A DNA stretch of 64,000 nucleotides, taken from Longimicrobium sp. (GTDB lineage Bacteria; Gemmatimonadota; Gemmatimonadetes; Longimicrobiales; Longimicrobiaceae). The stretch covers positions 1 to 64,000 of the forward strand of contig DASUYB010000124.1 of assembly GCA_036377595.1 (NCBI GenBank). Reading direction: 5' to 3'. The translations under genes were made by a program, and so were the position numbers. The notes below the pieces were generated by a model that saw nothing but the letters and a program-made list of their open reading frames with translations, was not told where the DNA came from and searched no databases. Positions 27,155 to 36,544 of this stretch are shown here, piece by piece (the stretch's first letter is position 1; every line of letters begins with the position of its first letter).

Positions 27155-28810
27155 ATGGCTCGTCGAATCGCCCTGCTCATCGGGAATTCCGAATTCGTCC
27201 ATAAAGAGACGCTACCGGACCTGCGCGGTCCGACCAACGACGTCCTGCGTCTCCGTGATATCTTGGGAGATCCGTCGGTTGGAGCATTCTCCGTCACCAC
27301 CTTTTTGAATTGGTCAAGTTTCGATCTTCTTTTCAAGCTCGACACGACATTACAGCAAGCAGAGCGTAATGACCTGGTTCTCATTTACTACTCCGGTCAC
27401 GGTAAACTAAATCTGCGGGGCCAACTATGCTTGGCTGCCCGTAACACGAATTCCGATGCGCTACAGACGACTTCACTTCCACTGACACAAATCAAGGAGT
27501 TGGTCGATAACACCCCGTGCCGGAACGTCATCCTCTTGTTGGACTGCTGCTTTAGTGGTGCGGTCGGGAGAGCGATGATTCGAGGTGCGGTGGAAGACCA
27601 ACTACGCGCGAGCGTTGCGCAAACCGCAGGCTTTCATATCCTGACCTCGTCAACGGCGATCCAAGCCTCCTTCGAAGATCAGGAGGAAGATGGGGAAGTG
27701 CTTGGCGCATTCACAAGGTGTGTAGTCGAGGGATTACGAAGCGGCGATGCTGATGTAGATGGCGACGGTGCAGTCACCGTCAGTAATCTCAGGCAGTATG
27801 TCCAGCAACGATTGGTGTCTCAGCGGCCCAAGTACTGGGGTGTTGATTCCGAAGTAGATCCCGTCATCGCATACAACATCGCGCTACAGCGCCAGAATGA
27901 CGAACAGAAACAACGACTTCGGAGCGCACAGGGCTTGCTTGCCTCGTGGTTTCGAGAAGGGGCGATTCCCACCCATGTCTATAGCAGCTTCCTTACCTGG
28001 ATGGATGAAGACCCCTCGGGCACACCACCACCGATTTCCCGGACTCAGATATTAGAACTGCTGGAAAGTGAGAGAATCAGCCCGAAGCAGGTAATCACCA
28101 CTTGGGAACACCTCCATTCGTATAGTTCTCACACAGTTCCTGTGTCTCACGGTTTCGAGCCGAAACAGGACCTCGATGACCACCAGTATCGACCGATTTC
28201 TGGCAGCCAGCAGCGTCAGTCAGTTTTCGAACTCCAGCAGCATCAGGGTCATCAGGTTCTTGGGGGGACAGCGCTGGTCGAGAGCCCCGCAGCCAAGCAG
28301 CAGCCCGATCGACGGGTTCAAAATACCATTGTTGCGCTAGTGCTTCTGCTCTTCATGCTGGCGGTTGCCTTCAAGTCGGGAATGATCGAATTGCCTCGTA
28401 ACACCAACACGCCTCTACGCGACGGCTCTCAAGATACCGCGCTTGCGGAAACGGTGATTGAGACGATACCCACGTCGACTTCTCGCAGACCGATTGTGTA
28501 TGACGTGCAGATGATTACAACGGCTGACGGCGCTTCCGGCCGATTCGAGCCGGACAGTGTTATCGTCCATAGAGGTGACATCGTTCGATTCAGGACTGAC
28601 GGGGTATCCGTGCATAATGTTTCGTTTCCGTCGAACGAAAATCCGGGTGCGGGCAATCTACCTCCTTCACCGGGTCCATATCTCACGTATGCCGGGCAGA
28701 CATACGACATTGCAATTGGCATGGATCCAGGAGTGTACAGATTCCAGTGTGACCCGCATGCTCCGACGGGGATGAAAGGTAAGGTGTACGTTCAGGGTGA
28801 CCCAATGTAA
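27155..28810 (+). CDS. caspase-like protease fused through a membrane helix to a cupredoxin domain
   Basis: The protein has 551 residues. Residues 1-245 are a peptidase C14 (caspase/metacaspase) domain: MARRIALLIGNSEF, catalytic His82 in YYSGHGK, catalytic Cys132 in LDCCFSG, and an EF-hand-like DxDxDG loop at 200-205. A helical segment (255-320) and a Gln/His-rich linker follow. One membrane helix lies at about 390-408. Residues 447-546 form a plastocyanin-like cupredoxin with all four type-1 copper ligands: His487 (VHNVSFP), Cys532 and His535 (FQCDPH), and Met540. With no signal peptide, the protease should face the cytoplasm and the copper domain the periplasm. I infer that a copper or redox change outside triggers proteolysis inside. 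The ATG at 27155 is used. Confidence 0.88.
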   Translation: MARRIALLIGNSEFVHKETLPDLRGPTNDVLRLRDILGDPSVGAFSVTTFLNWSSFDLLFKLDTTLQQAERNDLVLIYYSGHGKLNLRGQLCLAARNTNSDALQTTSLPLTQIKELVDNTPCRNVILLLDCCFSGAVGRAMIRGAVEDQLRASVAQTAGFHILTSSTAIQASFEDQEEDGEVLGAFTRCVVEGLRSGDADVDGDGAVTVSNLRQYVQQRLVSQRPKYWGVDSEVDPVIAYNIALQRQNDEQKQRLRSAQGLLASWFREGAIPTHVYSSFLTWMDEDPSGTPPPISRTQILELLESERISPKQVITTWEHLHSYSSHTVPVSHGFEPKQDLDDHQYRPISGSQQRQSVFELQQHQGHQVLGGTALVESPAAKQQPDRRVQNTIVALVLLLFMLAVAFKSGMIELPRNTNTPLRDGSQDTALAETVIETIPTSTSRRPIVYDVQMITTADGASGRFEPDSVIVHRGDIVRFRTDGVSVHNVSFPSNENPGAGNLPPSPGPYLTYAGQTYDIAIGMDPGVYRFQCDPHAPTGMKGKVYVQGDPM

Positions 28811-29020
28811 GTACAGTGTTACCAGTCGCACCAAAAACTCCGGGTGGTGCCTGAAAGCGCCACACGTTAATGTCGGTTGTTGGTTGGCTTCTTCAGGCGC
28901 TCTTGCCGCCCGTCTCCCGCTTGGCTCGCCCACCCGGACCGGCGTATGCAATAGTTCCGGATCGTGCACATCCGCAGTCCTTAGCTCGTGTCGCACTCGC
29001 TTATCCAAGTATCTGAACAA
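28811..29020. other. right edge of island
   Basis: This stretch follows the caspase-cupredoxin stop. The base composition returns to high GC after about 28890. No gene, T-run terminator or integrase site could be recognised. Homology to uvrA starts at CTCGACGTGATC, 29021. Confidence 0.4.
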
Positions 29021-29236
29021 CTCGACGTGATCAAGACGGCCGACTGGGTGATCGACCTGGGCCCGGAGGGCGGCCCCGCCGGCGGGCGCATCGTGGCCGA
29101 GGGCCCGCCCGAGGCGGTGGCCGCGGTCTCCGAGTCGTTCACCGGCCAGTACCTGCGGCCGATGCTGGACGGGCGCGTGGCGTCGGTCGCGCCCGCCGCA
29201 CCCAAGCCGCGGCGCGGGCGCAAGGCGAAGACGTAG
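29021..29236 (+). pseudogene. uvrA: uvrA 3'-end fragment, copy B
   Basis: This 72-codon in-frame fragment encodes the last residues of a UvrA, beginning [18 protein letters not shown] and ending [10 protein letters not shown]. It matches the intact uvrA end at 26338-26556, with silent changes and a few replacements such as FLKP to YLRP. It lacks any UvrA function alone. An upstream in-frame GTG at 28988 could start a short peptide, but no ribosome site supports it. Just after its stop, the hairpin GGAGGGTGC/GCACCCTCC with a T-rich tail (29260-29290) may be the original uvrA terminator, which would make copy B the resident end. Confidence 0.85.
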
Positions 29237-29259
29237 ATCGTGCTTCTTGGATGCGTGTG

Positions 29260-29290
29260 GAGGGTGCGACCAGCACCCTCCAGATTTTCT
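29260..29290 (+). terminator. hairpin with T-rich tail after uvrA fragment
   Basis: GGAGGGTGC and GCACCCTCC pair around GACCA, followed by AGATTTTCTCC. It fits an intrinsic terminator and probably ended the ancestral uvrA transcript before the island arrived. Confidence 0.6.
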
Positions 29291-29319
29291 CCTCATCCCA
29301 TCTCATCGTAGGAACCTCG

Positions 29320-29952
29320 ATGAAAACACAGGTTGTGCTGACCGCCGCCCTCGCGGTGCTCGCGTGCTCGCGCGCATTGGCGCAGGTCACGGTCGCGCAG
29401 GTGCAGGGCCTGGCCCCGGGGACGCGCGTGCGCGTGTCGGCCATCGCCGCGGAGGACCGCGAGATGGAGCGCCGCACCACGAGCACGCGCTGGACGGTGG
29501 GCACCGTGCACGAGGTTGCGTCCGACGCGCTCGTCATCCGGACCCGCGCGGCGAATCCCGACGCGACCGTCTCCATCCCGCTGGACCTGATCCAGGCGGT
29601 GGAGGTGAGCCGCGGAAAGCGCGACGTGCCCGGCAGCGCGGGGCGCGGCGCCCTGCGCGGGACGCTGATCGGGGCGCTCGTCGGTGGGGTGTTCACCGGG
29701 ATGAAACAGGTCATGGACAACGACAACTGCGGTTCGGAGGGCGGCTGTCGCAACCGTATCTGGACGGGAATCCTGGCCACGGACGGTGAGTCTGTGGTCC
29801 GCGACGTTGCCGGAGGCGCCATCCTCGGTGCAACGGTCGGCGCGCTCGCGGGGAGCCGCTCGCGCGAGGTCTGGGAGCCCGCGGCACAGCACGTGACCGT
29901 GGGCGCCGCCCGCGAGGGCGGGACGCGCGTGGGTCTCGCTTTCCGGTTCTGA
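29320..29952 (+). CDS. secreted glycine-zipper protein of unknown function
   Basis: This 210-residue exported protein has a signal peptide ending SRALAQ. The first half is a small beta domain (GTRVRVSAIAAEDREMERR, GTVHEVASDALVIRT, IPLDLIQAVEVSRGKR). The second half has two Gly-rich helices (GALRGTLIGALVGGVFTG and VAGGAILGATVGALAG) separated by a Cys pair in NCGSEGGC. Glycine zippers insert in or associate with membranes, so it may be outer-membrane attached. I do not recognise the family. A strong hairpin separates it from the convergent PaaK-like gene. Confidence 0.7.
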   Translation: MKTQVVLTAALAVLACSRALAQVTVAQVQGLAPGTRVRVSAIAAEDREMERRTTSTRWTVGTVHEVASDALVIRTRAANPDATVSIPLDLIQAVEVSRGKRDVPGSAGRGALRGTLIGALVGGVFTGMKQVMDNDNCGSEGGCRNRIWTGILATDGESVVRDVAGGAILGATVGALAGSRSREVWEPAAQHVTVGAAREGGTRVGLAFRF

Positions 29953-30024
29953 TCACCTGCCCAAGGTCCGCTCGAAGCCCCGGCGCGGGCGGAAGGCGTG
30001 GTGCCGTGGATCGCGGGAGCGGAT

Positions 30025-30056
30025 GCGGCCCGCCGGCAGAGATGCCGGCGGGCCGC
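30025..30056. terminator. hairpin between convergent genes
   Basis: GCGGCCCGCCGGC and GCCGGCGGGCCGC form a perfect 13-bp stem with loop AGAGAT. It lies between the stops at 29952 (+) and 30083 (-) and can serve both. Confidence 0.65.
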
Positions 30057-30082
30057 GATCACGTGATCCGCCTGTCGGCCCG

Positions 30083-31516
30083 TCACTTCGTGGTGTCGGC
30101 AGGCTGGCGCGCGGGGTCGTGCGCGCGGATCCAGTCGTTGCGCACCGTGCGCAGCTTGCCGTTCGGCTCGCGCTCCACCGCGTCGACGCGGCGGACCACG
30201 GCCTCCATCCCGTCGAGTTGTTCGGCCACCTCGGCCCGGATGCGCTCCTGCAGCACCGGCGCGAGCGGCTCGTCGCTGACCAGCCGCACCTCGAGCGTGG
30301 CCGGGCCGGTCTGGACCACCTGGAACTGCCGGAACCCCCCGAGCTCCTTCCACTGCCGCGAAAGCACGTAGTCGATCCGCTCGCCGTGCCAGCGGCGGCC
30401 CAGCGGGGTGTACACCACGTCCTGGATCCGTCCGTCGACGCTCGCCAGCGTGCGGAAGCCGCGCCCGCAGGAGCAGGGCGCGGCGGCCTTCGAGGCGCGG
30501 TCGCCCAGGCGGTAGCGGATCAGCGGGGTGTGCGTGTTGACCAGGTCGGTGACCACGACCTCGCCGGTCACGCCCGGCTCCGCCTCGCGTCCCTCGTCGT
30601 CGAGCACCTCCACCAGGGTGGTCTCGGTCATCAGGTGCAGGCCGCCCCGGGGGCAGTCGTACGCCATCACCCCCAGCTCGCCGCAGCCGTACTCGTTCTG
30701 CACCGGGGCGCCGAACACGCGGCGGACGGCCTCGCGCTGGACGGGCGAGAGCCCTTCGGCCGTGGGAACGACCAGCCGGATCCCCGCGGCGCGCCCGTCC
30801 CATCCGCGGCGCTCCACGTGCTCCGCGAGCAGGTGGAGGAGCGAGGCGTAGCCGTAGAGCCAGGCCGGGCGGAAGCGCAGGCACCGGCGCCAGTGCCGGT
30901 CCAGCTCCTCCGGCGCCAGCTGGGTGGCGGGAAAGCGGATGCGGTGCGAGGCCAGGTCGGCCAGCGCCGACCGGAGCCGCCGGTCCGGCGTGAGCGGCGT
31001 TCCCCAGAACCGCGCCACGCGGTCGCCCGGCCCGATCCCGAACCAGCCCAGCGCCATCCAGGTCACCGCCCGCTCGCGCGCCACGCCGTCGGCGCCCTTG
31101 TCCACCCGCACCGGCGCGCCCGTGGAACCGCCGGTCGACTTGGCGGTGACGCGGCCGGTGAAGCCGCGGCAGCGGAGCTCCGCGCCGTGCTCCTGCACCG
31201 TGCGCTTCTCCAGCAGCGGGAGCGCCGCCAGCACCTCGCGGGCGTTCGCCGCGGTGACGCCGGCGGGGATGCGCGCGCCGTACCAGGGCGACTCGGCCGC
31301 CGCCCAAGCCAGGAGGCGGGCCAGCTTCTCGTCCTGACGGCGCAGCAGCGCCGCGGGATCGAGGCGCTCCACCTCCCGCAGCTCGCGCAGGTACGCCGCA
31401 ACGCGCCCCTCTCCCCTCAGCCGGGTGGCCAGGGGATACACGACGCTGCGGTGCAGCGCGTGGGCGAGCGGGCCCATCATGCCGCGACCGCCGTGGGCGA
31501 GGGGGCGGGTCACCAT
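30083..31516 (-). CDS. PaaK-like adenylate-forming enzyme (phenylacetate-CoA ligase family)
   Basis: This 477-residue protein is related to phenylacetate-CoA ligase and coenzyme F390 synthetase, which activate a carboxylate or phenol with ATP. Visible parts are the P-loop TAKSTGGSTGAPVRV, QNEYGCGELGVMAYDC (acyl-adenylate motif), DLVNTHTPLIRYRLGD, CSCGRGFRTLASVDGRIQDVV and GKLRTVRNDW near the C-terminus. The substrate is unknown; members often load polysaccharide or lipid pathways. The ATG at 31516 overlaps the upstream stop by seven bases; a GTG at 31513 is possible. It is translationally coupled to the methyltransferase-like gene, which suggests a shared pathway. Confidence 0.82.
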   Translation of the reverse strand: MVTRPLAHGGRGMMGPLAHALHRSVVYPLATRLRGEGRVAAYLRELREVERLDPAALLRRQDEKLARLLAWAAAESPWYGARIPAGVTAANAREVLAALPLLEKRTVQEHGAELRCRGFTGRVTAKSTGGSTGAPVRVDKGADGVARERAVTWMALGWFGIGPGDRVARFWGTPLTPDRRLRSALADLASHRIRFPATQLAPEELDRHWRRCLRFRPAWLYGYASLLHLLAEHVERRGWDGRAAGIRLVVPTAEGLSPVQREAVRRVFGAPVQNEYGCGELGVMAYDCPRGGLHLMTETTLVEVLDDEGREAEPGVTGEVVVTDLVNTHTPLIRYRLGDRASKAAAPCSCGRGFRTLASVDGRIQDVVYTPLGRRWHGERIDYVLSRQWKELGGFRQFQVVQTGPATLEVRLVSDEPLAPVLQERIRAEVAEQLDGMEAVVRRVDAVEREPNGKLRTVRNDWIRAHDPARQPADTTK

Positions 31517-32469
31517 TCGCCCTCGCGGTGCAGCCACTCCAGCCGGCCGCCGCGCTTCCGGGCGATCCCGAACGACTCGCTGTTCCCGGTCAGCAGGAAC
31601 CCGCCGTCGGCCAGCGCGCGCGCCAGGCTGCGGGTGCCGAGGGCGATCCGCTCCGGCGGAAAGTAGCTGCGCTGCAGGAGGTTGAAGCTGATGGCCAGGT
31701 CGAACTCGCCCTCGGCGTCCAGCGCGAACACGTCCATGTCGCGGATGGTGACCTGGCCGCCGCGGGCCAGCTCCTGCACGCCGGGATGGACGAGGGGAAG
31801 GGGCACGAGGCCGCGCCCCGGCGCCAGCGCGTGCCGGCGCCGCAGCCGCCGCGCGCGCAGAGCCAGCGGGAGCAGCGCGGCGCGCGTGAGCGGCGAGTAC
31901 GCGTCGCCCCCCGAGAACGAGCGGTAGAGGCTGAAGAACCCGCCGGGCGTCCGCACCTGCAGCAGCCGTCCCGCGGCGTCGTAGACGCACCCGGTCTCGG
32001 GGTCGAGGTACACCTCCTGGCAGAGGTCGCCCAGCACGTACGCGCCGATGGGGTAGCGGGTCCGCAGCAGCGCCAGGGTGTCGAGGCTGGAAGCGCCGCT
32101 CGACGACGGGAGGTCGAGCACCCGCAGCGGCGATCCGTCGGGCGGGCGCTCGGGGCGCTCCAGGAACGCCGCCAGCGCCGCGTTCTGCCGCCGCCGGTAG
32201 GTGGTCTTGGCCACACCGTTGGGAAGCACCAGGCTGTCGAGCACGGCGTCGAACCGCCGCAGCAGTGCCTCCCGCTCGGCCGGCCCGGCCGCGGCGTAGC
32301 GCTCCGCGAGCCCCACGAGCGTGCCCGCGAAGCGGTCGGGCGCGTGCACCTGCCGGTAGCGCGCCAGGTAGCTGGCCACGTACTGCACGCCGCTCCTGCG
32401 CAGCCCGGTGCGCACGGGCGCGGGGAGAAGGGTCGACCAGCTGGCGATGCGCCGGGCGAGGACGGGCAT
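31510..32469 (-). CDS. SAM-dependent methyltransferase-like protein
   Basis: The 319-residue protein has LRVLDLPSSSGASSLDTLAL (motif I variant), IGAYVLGDLCQEVYLD, FDLAISFNLLQRSYFPPERI and ALADGGFLLTGNSESFG. These correspond to the Rossmann core of class I methyltransferases, but the glycine motif DLPSSSGASS differs from the common DxGxGxG. An N-terminal helical region covers about 1-110. The ATG at 32469 is preferred, because the extra 28 residues from a GTG at 32553 are Pro-rich and look unconserved. Its stop overlaps the PaaK-like start. The substrate is unknown. Confidence 0.7.
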   Translation of the reverse strand: MPVLARRIASWSTLLPAPVRTGLRRSGVQYVASYLARYRQVHAPDRFAGTLVGLAERYAAAGPAEREALLRRFDAVLDSLVLPNGVAKTTYRRRQNAALAAFLERPERPPDGSPLRVLDLPSSSGASSLDTLALLRTRYPIGAYVLGDLCQEVYLDPETGCVYDAAGRLLQVRTPGGFFSLYRSFSGGDAYSPLTRAALLPLALRARRLRRRHALAPGRGLVPLPLVHPGVQELARGGQVTIRDMDVFALDAEGEFDLAISFNLLQRSYFPPERIALGTRSLARALADGGFLLTGNSESFGIARKRGGRLEWLHREGEW

Positions 32470-32835
32470 GGTGAGCGGGAGCGCGATGGGGCGCGGGAGC
32501 GGGATCGCGAGGGACGCCGGCAGCGGGAAACGACGACCGGCGCCCGTGTCCACGAATATGTCCGGGTCGGCACGCGCGGGGAAGCGTTCTGCTCGTTATC
32601 CCCGTCGGCCGGGGTGGCCCGGCGCACCGGCGGTTTCCACCGGCACCGTGCTCGCCGGGGCTGTCCCGCGTGGTCCGCGGGTATCCGGGTGACGGGGAAT
32701 TTGCGCCCCCGGTTCGCCGAACGTACTCTCCACCGTTCTCCCCATCCGGCCCGCCCACCCGCGCCGGCGCGTGAAACCGTGCCGGCTTCGCGCGCATCCA
32801 TACTCCCCAGCAGGTTCACCTCACCGGGAGGATCC

Positions 32836-33606
32836 ATGCGTCTGAAGGACAAGGTCGCGCTCGTGACCGGCGCCAGCAGCGGCATCGGCGCGGGGATCGC
32901 GGCGCGCTTCGCGGCGGAGGGCGCGCACGTGGCCGTCAACTACCGCCCCGGCAGCCCGAAGGACGCCGAGGTTGCCCTCGCCGCCGCGCACGGCTTCGAT
33001 ACCCACGCCATCGCCATCGAGGCCGACGTGTCGCAGCGCGACGACGTGGAGGAGATGGTGGCCGAGGTGGTGCGCGCCTTCGGGCGGATCGACATCGCCG
33101 TGTGCAACGCGGGGATCGAGATCAACAAGCCCTTCCTGGAGACGGACGACCATGAGTGGAACCGCGTTCTCGGCGTGAACCTCTACGGCTCGTTCGTGGT
33201 GAGCCAGGCCGCCGCGCGCGAGATGGTGAAGCAGGGCGGGGGAGGGCGGCTGATCTACATCTCGTCGGTGCACGAGGACATCCCGTTTCCCGGCTACACT
33301 TCGTACTGCGCCAGCAAGGGCGCCATCCGCATGATGATGCGCAACCTGTGCATCGAGCTGGCGCCGCACGGGATCACCGCCAACAACATCGCCCCGGGGG
33401 CCATCGCCACGCCCATCAACCAGGCGGTGCTCGACAACCCGATCGCCTTCAAGAACGCGGTGAGCGAGATCCCGCTCGGAAGATTCGGGAAGCCGGACGA
33501 CGTGGCCGCCGTGGCCGTGTTCCTGGCCAGCGACGAGGCCGCGTACGTGACCGGGAGCACGTACTACGTCGACGGCGGGCTGACGCAGCAGGTGACGATG
33601 TACTGA
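32836..33606 (+). CDS. SDR family oxidoreductase (glucose 1-dehydrogenase-like)
   Basis: This 256-residue short-chain dehydrogenase shows VTGASSGIGAG (NAD(P) binding), CNAG, and the catalytic Ser-Tyr-Lys in YISSVHEDIPFPGYTSYCASK. It also has APGAIATPIN and the classical C-terminal YVTGSTYYVDGG. The overall sequence resembles glucose 1-dehydrogenases, which oxidise glucose to gluconolactone. The gene next to it encodes a GH63-like glucosidase, so a shared role in releasing and oxidising glucose is reasonable but inferred. GGGAGGA precedes the ATG at 32836. Confidence 0.9.
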   Translation: MRLKDKVALVTGASSGIGAGIAARFAAEGAHVAVNYRPGSPKDAEVALAAAHGFDTHAIAIEADVSQRDDVEEMVAEVVRAFGRIDIAVCNAGIEINKPFLETDDHEWNRVLGVNLYGSFVVSQAAAREMVKQGGGGRLIYISSVHEDIPFPGYTSYCASKGAIRMMMRNLCIELAPHGITANNIAPGAIATPINQAVLDNPIAFKNAVSEIPLGRFGKPDDVAAVAVFLASDEAAYVTGSTYYVDGGLTQQVTMY

Positions 33607-33654
33607 CGGCGGAGGGCTGCACCCGCGTGGCGCCCTCCCCGGCTCGCCCAGGCT

Positions 33655-33800
33655 CGCCACCCCTCCCGTACCGGGAGGGGTAGCCGCCCAGTCATCGGGG
33701 GGAGGGGAGACCTCAGCGCGGAAGCCATCCACGGCGCTGAGTTCTCCCCCGCCCCTGCGAAGCGGGGGAGGGGGCCGGGGGGAGGGGGCCCCCCTGCGGC
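33655..33800. repeat. GC-rich palindromes between SDR and glucosidase genes
   Basis: CCCCTCCCGTACCGGGAGGGG (33658-33680) is a near-perfect palindrome. Next, GCTGAGTTCTCCCC with CCCCTGCGAAGCGGGG (33738-33797) repeats the block at 3994-4046. The whole 264-base gap is otherwise non-coding. Confidence 0.6.
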
Positions 33801-33870
33801 CGCGAGAATCCCTGTAGTCCGAACCGGAACCATCCCCCTCTCCATCGCGATCTCCATCTCCGAAGATGCC

Positions 33871-36543
33871 ATGACCGAGGAGCACAGGCGGCTGGACGAG
33901 GCACGCGCGGGGACGGCGCCCTGGCGTCGCTGGGGGCCGTACCTGGCCGAGCGCGCCTGGGGCACCGTGCGCGAGGACTACAGCGAGCGCGGCGACGCCT
34001 GGGAGTACTTCCCCCACGACCACGCCCGCAGCCGCACCTATCGCTGGAACGAGGACGGGCTGCTGGGGATCTGCGACGAGGACCAGCGCCTCTGTTTCGC
34101 CCTCTCCCTCTGGAACGGCGCGGACCCGTTCCTCAAGGAGCGCTTCTTCGGGCTGACGGGGCCGCAGGGGAACCACGGCGAGGACGCGAAGGAATACTGG
34201 TTCTACCTCGACAATCTCCCCTCCCACGCGTACATGCGCGCGCTCTACAAGTATCCCCAGCGCGCGTTTCCGTACGACCGGCTGCTGGATGAGAGCCGCC
34301 GCCGCACGCGCGACGACCCCGAGTTCGAGCTGCTCGACACCGGCATCTTCGACGACGACCGCTACTGGGACGTGCAGGTGGAGTACGCCAAGTCCGCCGC
34401 GGACGACCTCCTCGTGCGCGTCACCGCCTTCAACCGCGGGCCGGACGAAGCGACGCTCCATCTTCTCCCCACCCTCTGGTTCCGCAACAACTGGACGTGG
34501 AGCAGCCACGGCGCGCATCCCACGCTCACCCTCCTCCCGCCCGACGGCGGCGATGGGACGTGCCTGCAGGTGCTCGCCGACCACCACGCGCTCGGGCGCT
34601 ACCACTGGACGTGCGAGGGGCAGCCCGATCTCCTCTTCACCGAGAACGAGACCAACACCGAGCGCCTGTTCGGCTCGCCCAACGCGCAGCCGTACGTGAA
34701 GGACGCCTTCCACGCGCGCGTCGTCGACGGGCGCGAGGAGGCGGTGAACCCCGCGCGCACGGGGACGAAGGCGGCGGCGTGGTACCGCCTCTCCGTCCCC
34801 GCTGGCGGCGCAGCGTCGGTGCGGATGCGGCTCTCCGCGCACATGTACGCGCCGCCGTCGCAAGCGTATGGGGATTTCGACGCGGTGTTCGAGGCGCGCA
34901 TCCGCGAGGCGGACGAGTTCCACGCCACGCTGCTGCCGCCCGAGGCGAGCGACGACGAGCGGCGGGTGCAGCGCCAGGCCCTCGCCGGGCTGCTGTGGAG
35001 CAAGCAGTTCTACCACTACGACGTGCATCGCTGGCTCGACGGCGATCCCGCCGGGCCGCCGCCGCCGGGCGCGCGCTGGGGCGGGCGCAACCACACATGG
35101 TTGCATCTCAACAACCACGACGTCGTCTCCATGCCCGACAAGTGGGAGTATCCGTGGTACGCGGCGTGGGACCTGGCCTTCCACTGCATCCCCCTGGCGC
35201 TGGTGGACGCCGACTTCGCCAAGGAGCAGCTCGTCCTCCTGTTGCGCGAGTGGTACATGCACCCCAACGGGCAGCTCCCCGCGTACGAGTGGGCGTTCGG
35301 CGACGTGAACCCACCGGTGCACGCGTGGGCGGCCATGCGCGTCTACCAGATCGACCGGCGGCTGCGCGGCGCGGGCGACACGAGCTTCCTGGAGCGGGTG
35401 TTCCACAAGCTGCTGATCAACTTCACCTGGTGGGTGAACCGCAAGGACGCCGAGGGGCGCAACGTATTCCAGGGGGGATTCCTGGGGCTCGACAACATCG
35501 GCGTGTTCAACCGCAGCGAGCCGCTTCCCGGCGGCGGCTACCTGGACCAGAGCGACGGCACCAGCTGGATGGCGATGTACTGCCTGAACATGCTGGCTAT
35601 CGCGCTGGAGCTGGCGCGGCAGGACGCCTGCTACGAGGACGTGGCCACGAAATTCCTCGAGCACTTCTTCCACATCGCCCACGCCATCAACGACCGCCCG
35701 GCCACGATGGGCGACGAGGGCGTCGATCTCTGGGACAACGACGACGGCTTCTACTACGACCTGCTGCACTACGATGGGTGGATGTCGTACGTGAAGGTGC
35801 GGTCGATGGTGGGGCTGATCCCCCTGCTGGCGGTGGAGACGATGGACGCGGAACTGCTCGACCGCCTCCCCGGCTTCCGCGCCCGCCTCGAGTGGTTCCT
35901 GCGCAACCGCCCCGACCTGGTAGGCGACGCGGCCTCTGTCACCCGCGCGGGGGAGATGGACCGGCGCCTTTTCGCCGTCGTGAGCGAGAAGCGGCTGCGG
36001 GCGATCCTGCAGCGGATGCTGGATGAGGGCGAGTTCCTGTCGCCGCACGGGATCCGCTCCGTCTCGCGCCACCACGCGGCGCACCCGTACCGGATGGAGC
36101 TGGGCGGGCAGACGTACGAGGTGCGCTACGAGCCGGCGGAGAGCCGCAGCGGGCTGTTCGGGGGGAACAGCAACTGGCGGGGGCCGGTGTGGTTCCCCAT
36201 CAACTACCTGATCGTGGAGGCGCTGCAGAAGTTCGACTGGTACTACGGCCCGTCGTTCACCGTCGAGTGCCCGTCCGGCTCGGGGCGGATGCTGACGCTG
36301 TGGGAGGTGTCGGTGGAGCTCTCGCGCCGGCTGATCTCCATCTTCATCCGCCACCAGGGTCGGCGCCCCGTTTTCGGCGGGGTGGAGAAGTTCCAGCAGG
36401 ACCCCCACTGGCGCGACCTGATCCCCTTCCACGAGTACTTCCACGGCGACGACGGCGCGGGGCTGGGCGCCAGCCACCAGACGGGATGGACCGCGCTGGT
36501 CGCCAAGCTCATCCAGCAGAGCGGCGTGCCCGCGGTGACGTAG
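33871..36543 (+). CDS. GH63-like glucosidase
   Basis: This 890-residue cytoplasmic protein belongs to the MGH1/GH63-type glycoside hydrolases, with an (alpha/alpha)6 barrel. The N-terminal beta-rich region spans about 1-360 ([29 protein letters not shown]). The catalytic barrel follows, with [54 protein letters not shown] and [15 protein letters not shown]. An Asp/Glu pair in such segments usually provides acid and base. Likely substrates are alpha-linked glucosides such as glucosylglycerate or oligosaccharides; the exact one is not deducible. It follows the SDR gene by 264 bases. The start at ATG 33871 has no strong ribosome site. Confidence 0.85.
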   Translation: MTEEHRRLDEARAGTAPWRRWGPYLAERAWGTVREDYSERGDAWEYFPHDHARSRTYRWNEDGLLGICDEDQRLCFALSLWNGADPFLKERFFGLTGPQGNHGEDAKEYWFYLDNLPSHAYMRALYKYPQRAFPYDRLLDESRRRTRDDPEFELLDTGIFDDDRYWDVQVEYAKSAADDLLVRVTAFNRGPDEATLHLLPTLWFRNNWTWSSHGAHPTLTLLPPDGGDGTCLQVLADHHALGRYHWTCEGQPDLLFTENETNTERLFGSPNAQPYVKDAFHARVVDGREEAVNPARTGTKAAAWYRLSVPAGGAASVRMRLSAHMYAPPSQAYGDFDAVFEARIREADEFHATLLPPEASDDERRVQRQALAGLLWSKQFYHYDVHRWLDGDPAGPPPPGARWGGRNHTWLHLNNHDVVSMPDKWEYPWYAAWDLAFHCIPLALVDADFAKEQLVLLLREWYMHPNGQLPAYEWAFGDVNPPVHAWAAMRVYQIDRRLRGAGDTSFLERVFHKLLINFTWWVNRKDAEGRNVFQGGFLGLDNIGVFNRSEPLPGGGYLDQSDGTSWMAMYCLNMLAIALELARQDACYEDVATKFLEHFFHIAHAINDRPATMGDEGVDLWDNDDGFYYDLLHYDGWMSYVKVRSMVGLIPLLAVETMDAELLDRLPGFRARLEWFLRNRPDLVGDAASVTRAGEMDRRLFAVVSEKRLRAILQRMLDEGEFLSPHGIRSVSRHHAAHPYRMELGGQTYEVRYEPAESRSGLFGGNSNWRGPVWFPINYLIVEALQKFDWYYGPSFTVECPSGSGRMLTLWEVSVELSRRLISIFIRHQGRRPVFGGVEKFQQDPHWRDLIPFHEYFHGDDGAGLGASHQTGWTALVAKLIQQSGVPAVT

Positions 36544-36544
36544 G

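Larger units (their letters stand above)
26557..29020 (+). mobile_element. low-GC conflict-type island inserted at the uvrA 3' end
   Basis: This 2.46-kb segment lies between two copies of the uvrA 3' end. From about 26680 to 28850 the base composition is visibly closer to even, with codons such as ATA, TTA and AAT that neighbours avoid. Contents: EACC1-like gene, caspase-cupredoxin gene, and non-coding edges. There is no integrase, transposase or terminal inverted repeat. The arrangement is what integration (or allele exchange) at a gene end leaves when the incoming DNA carries its own copy of that end. I infer horizontal transfer. Confidence 0.75.

Noticed and set aside
28988-29236. 82-codon ORF containing the uvrA end as a real gene
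   Set aside because: No ribosome site, only a UvrA C-terminal fragment; called a pseudogene remnant.
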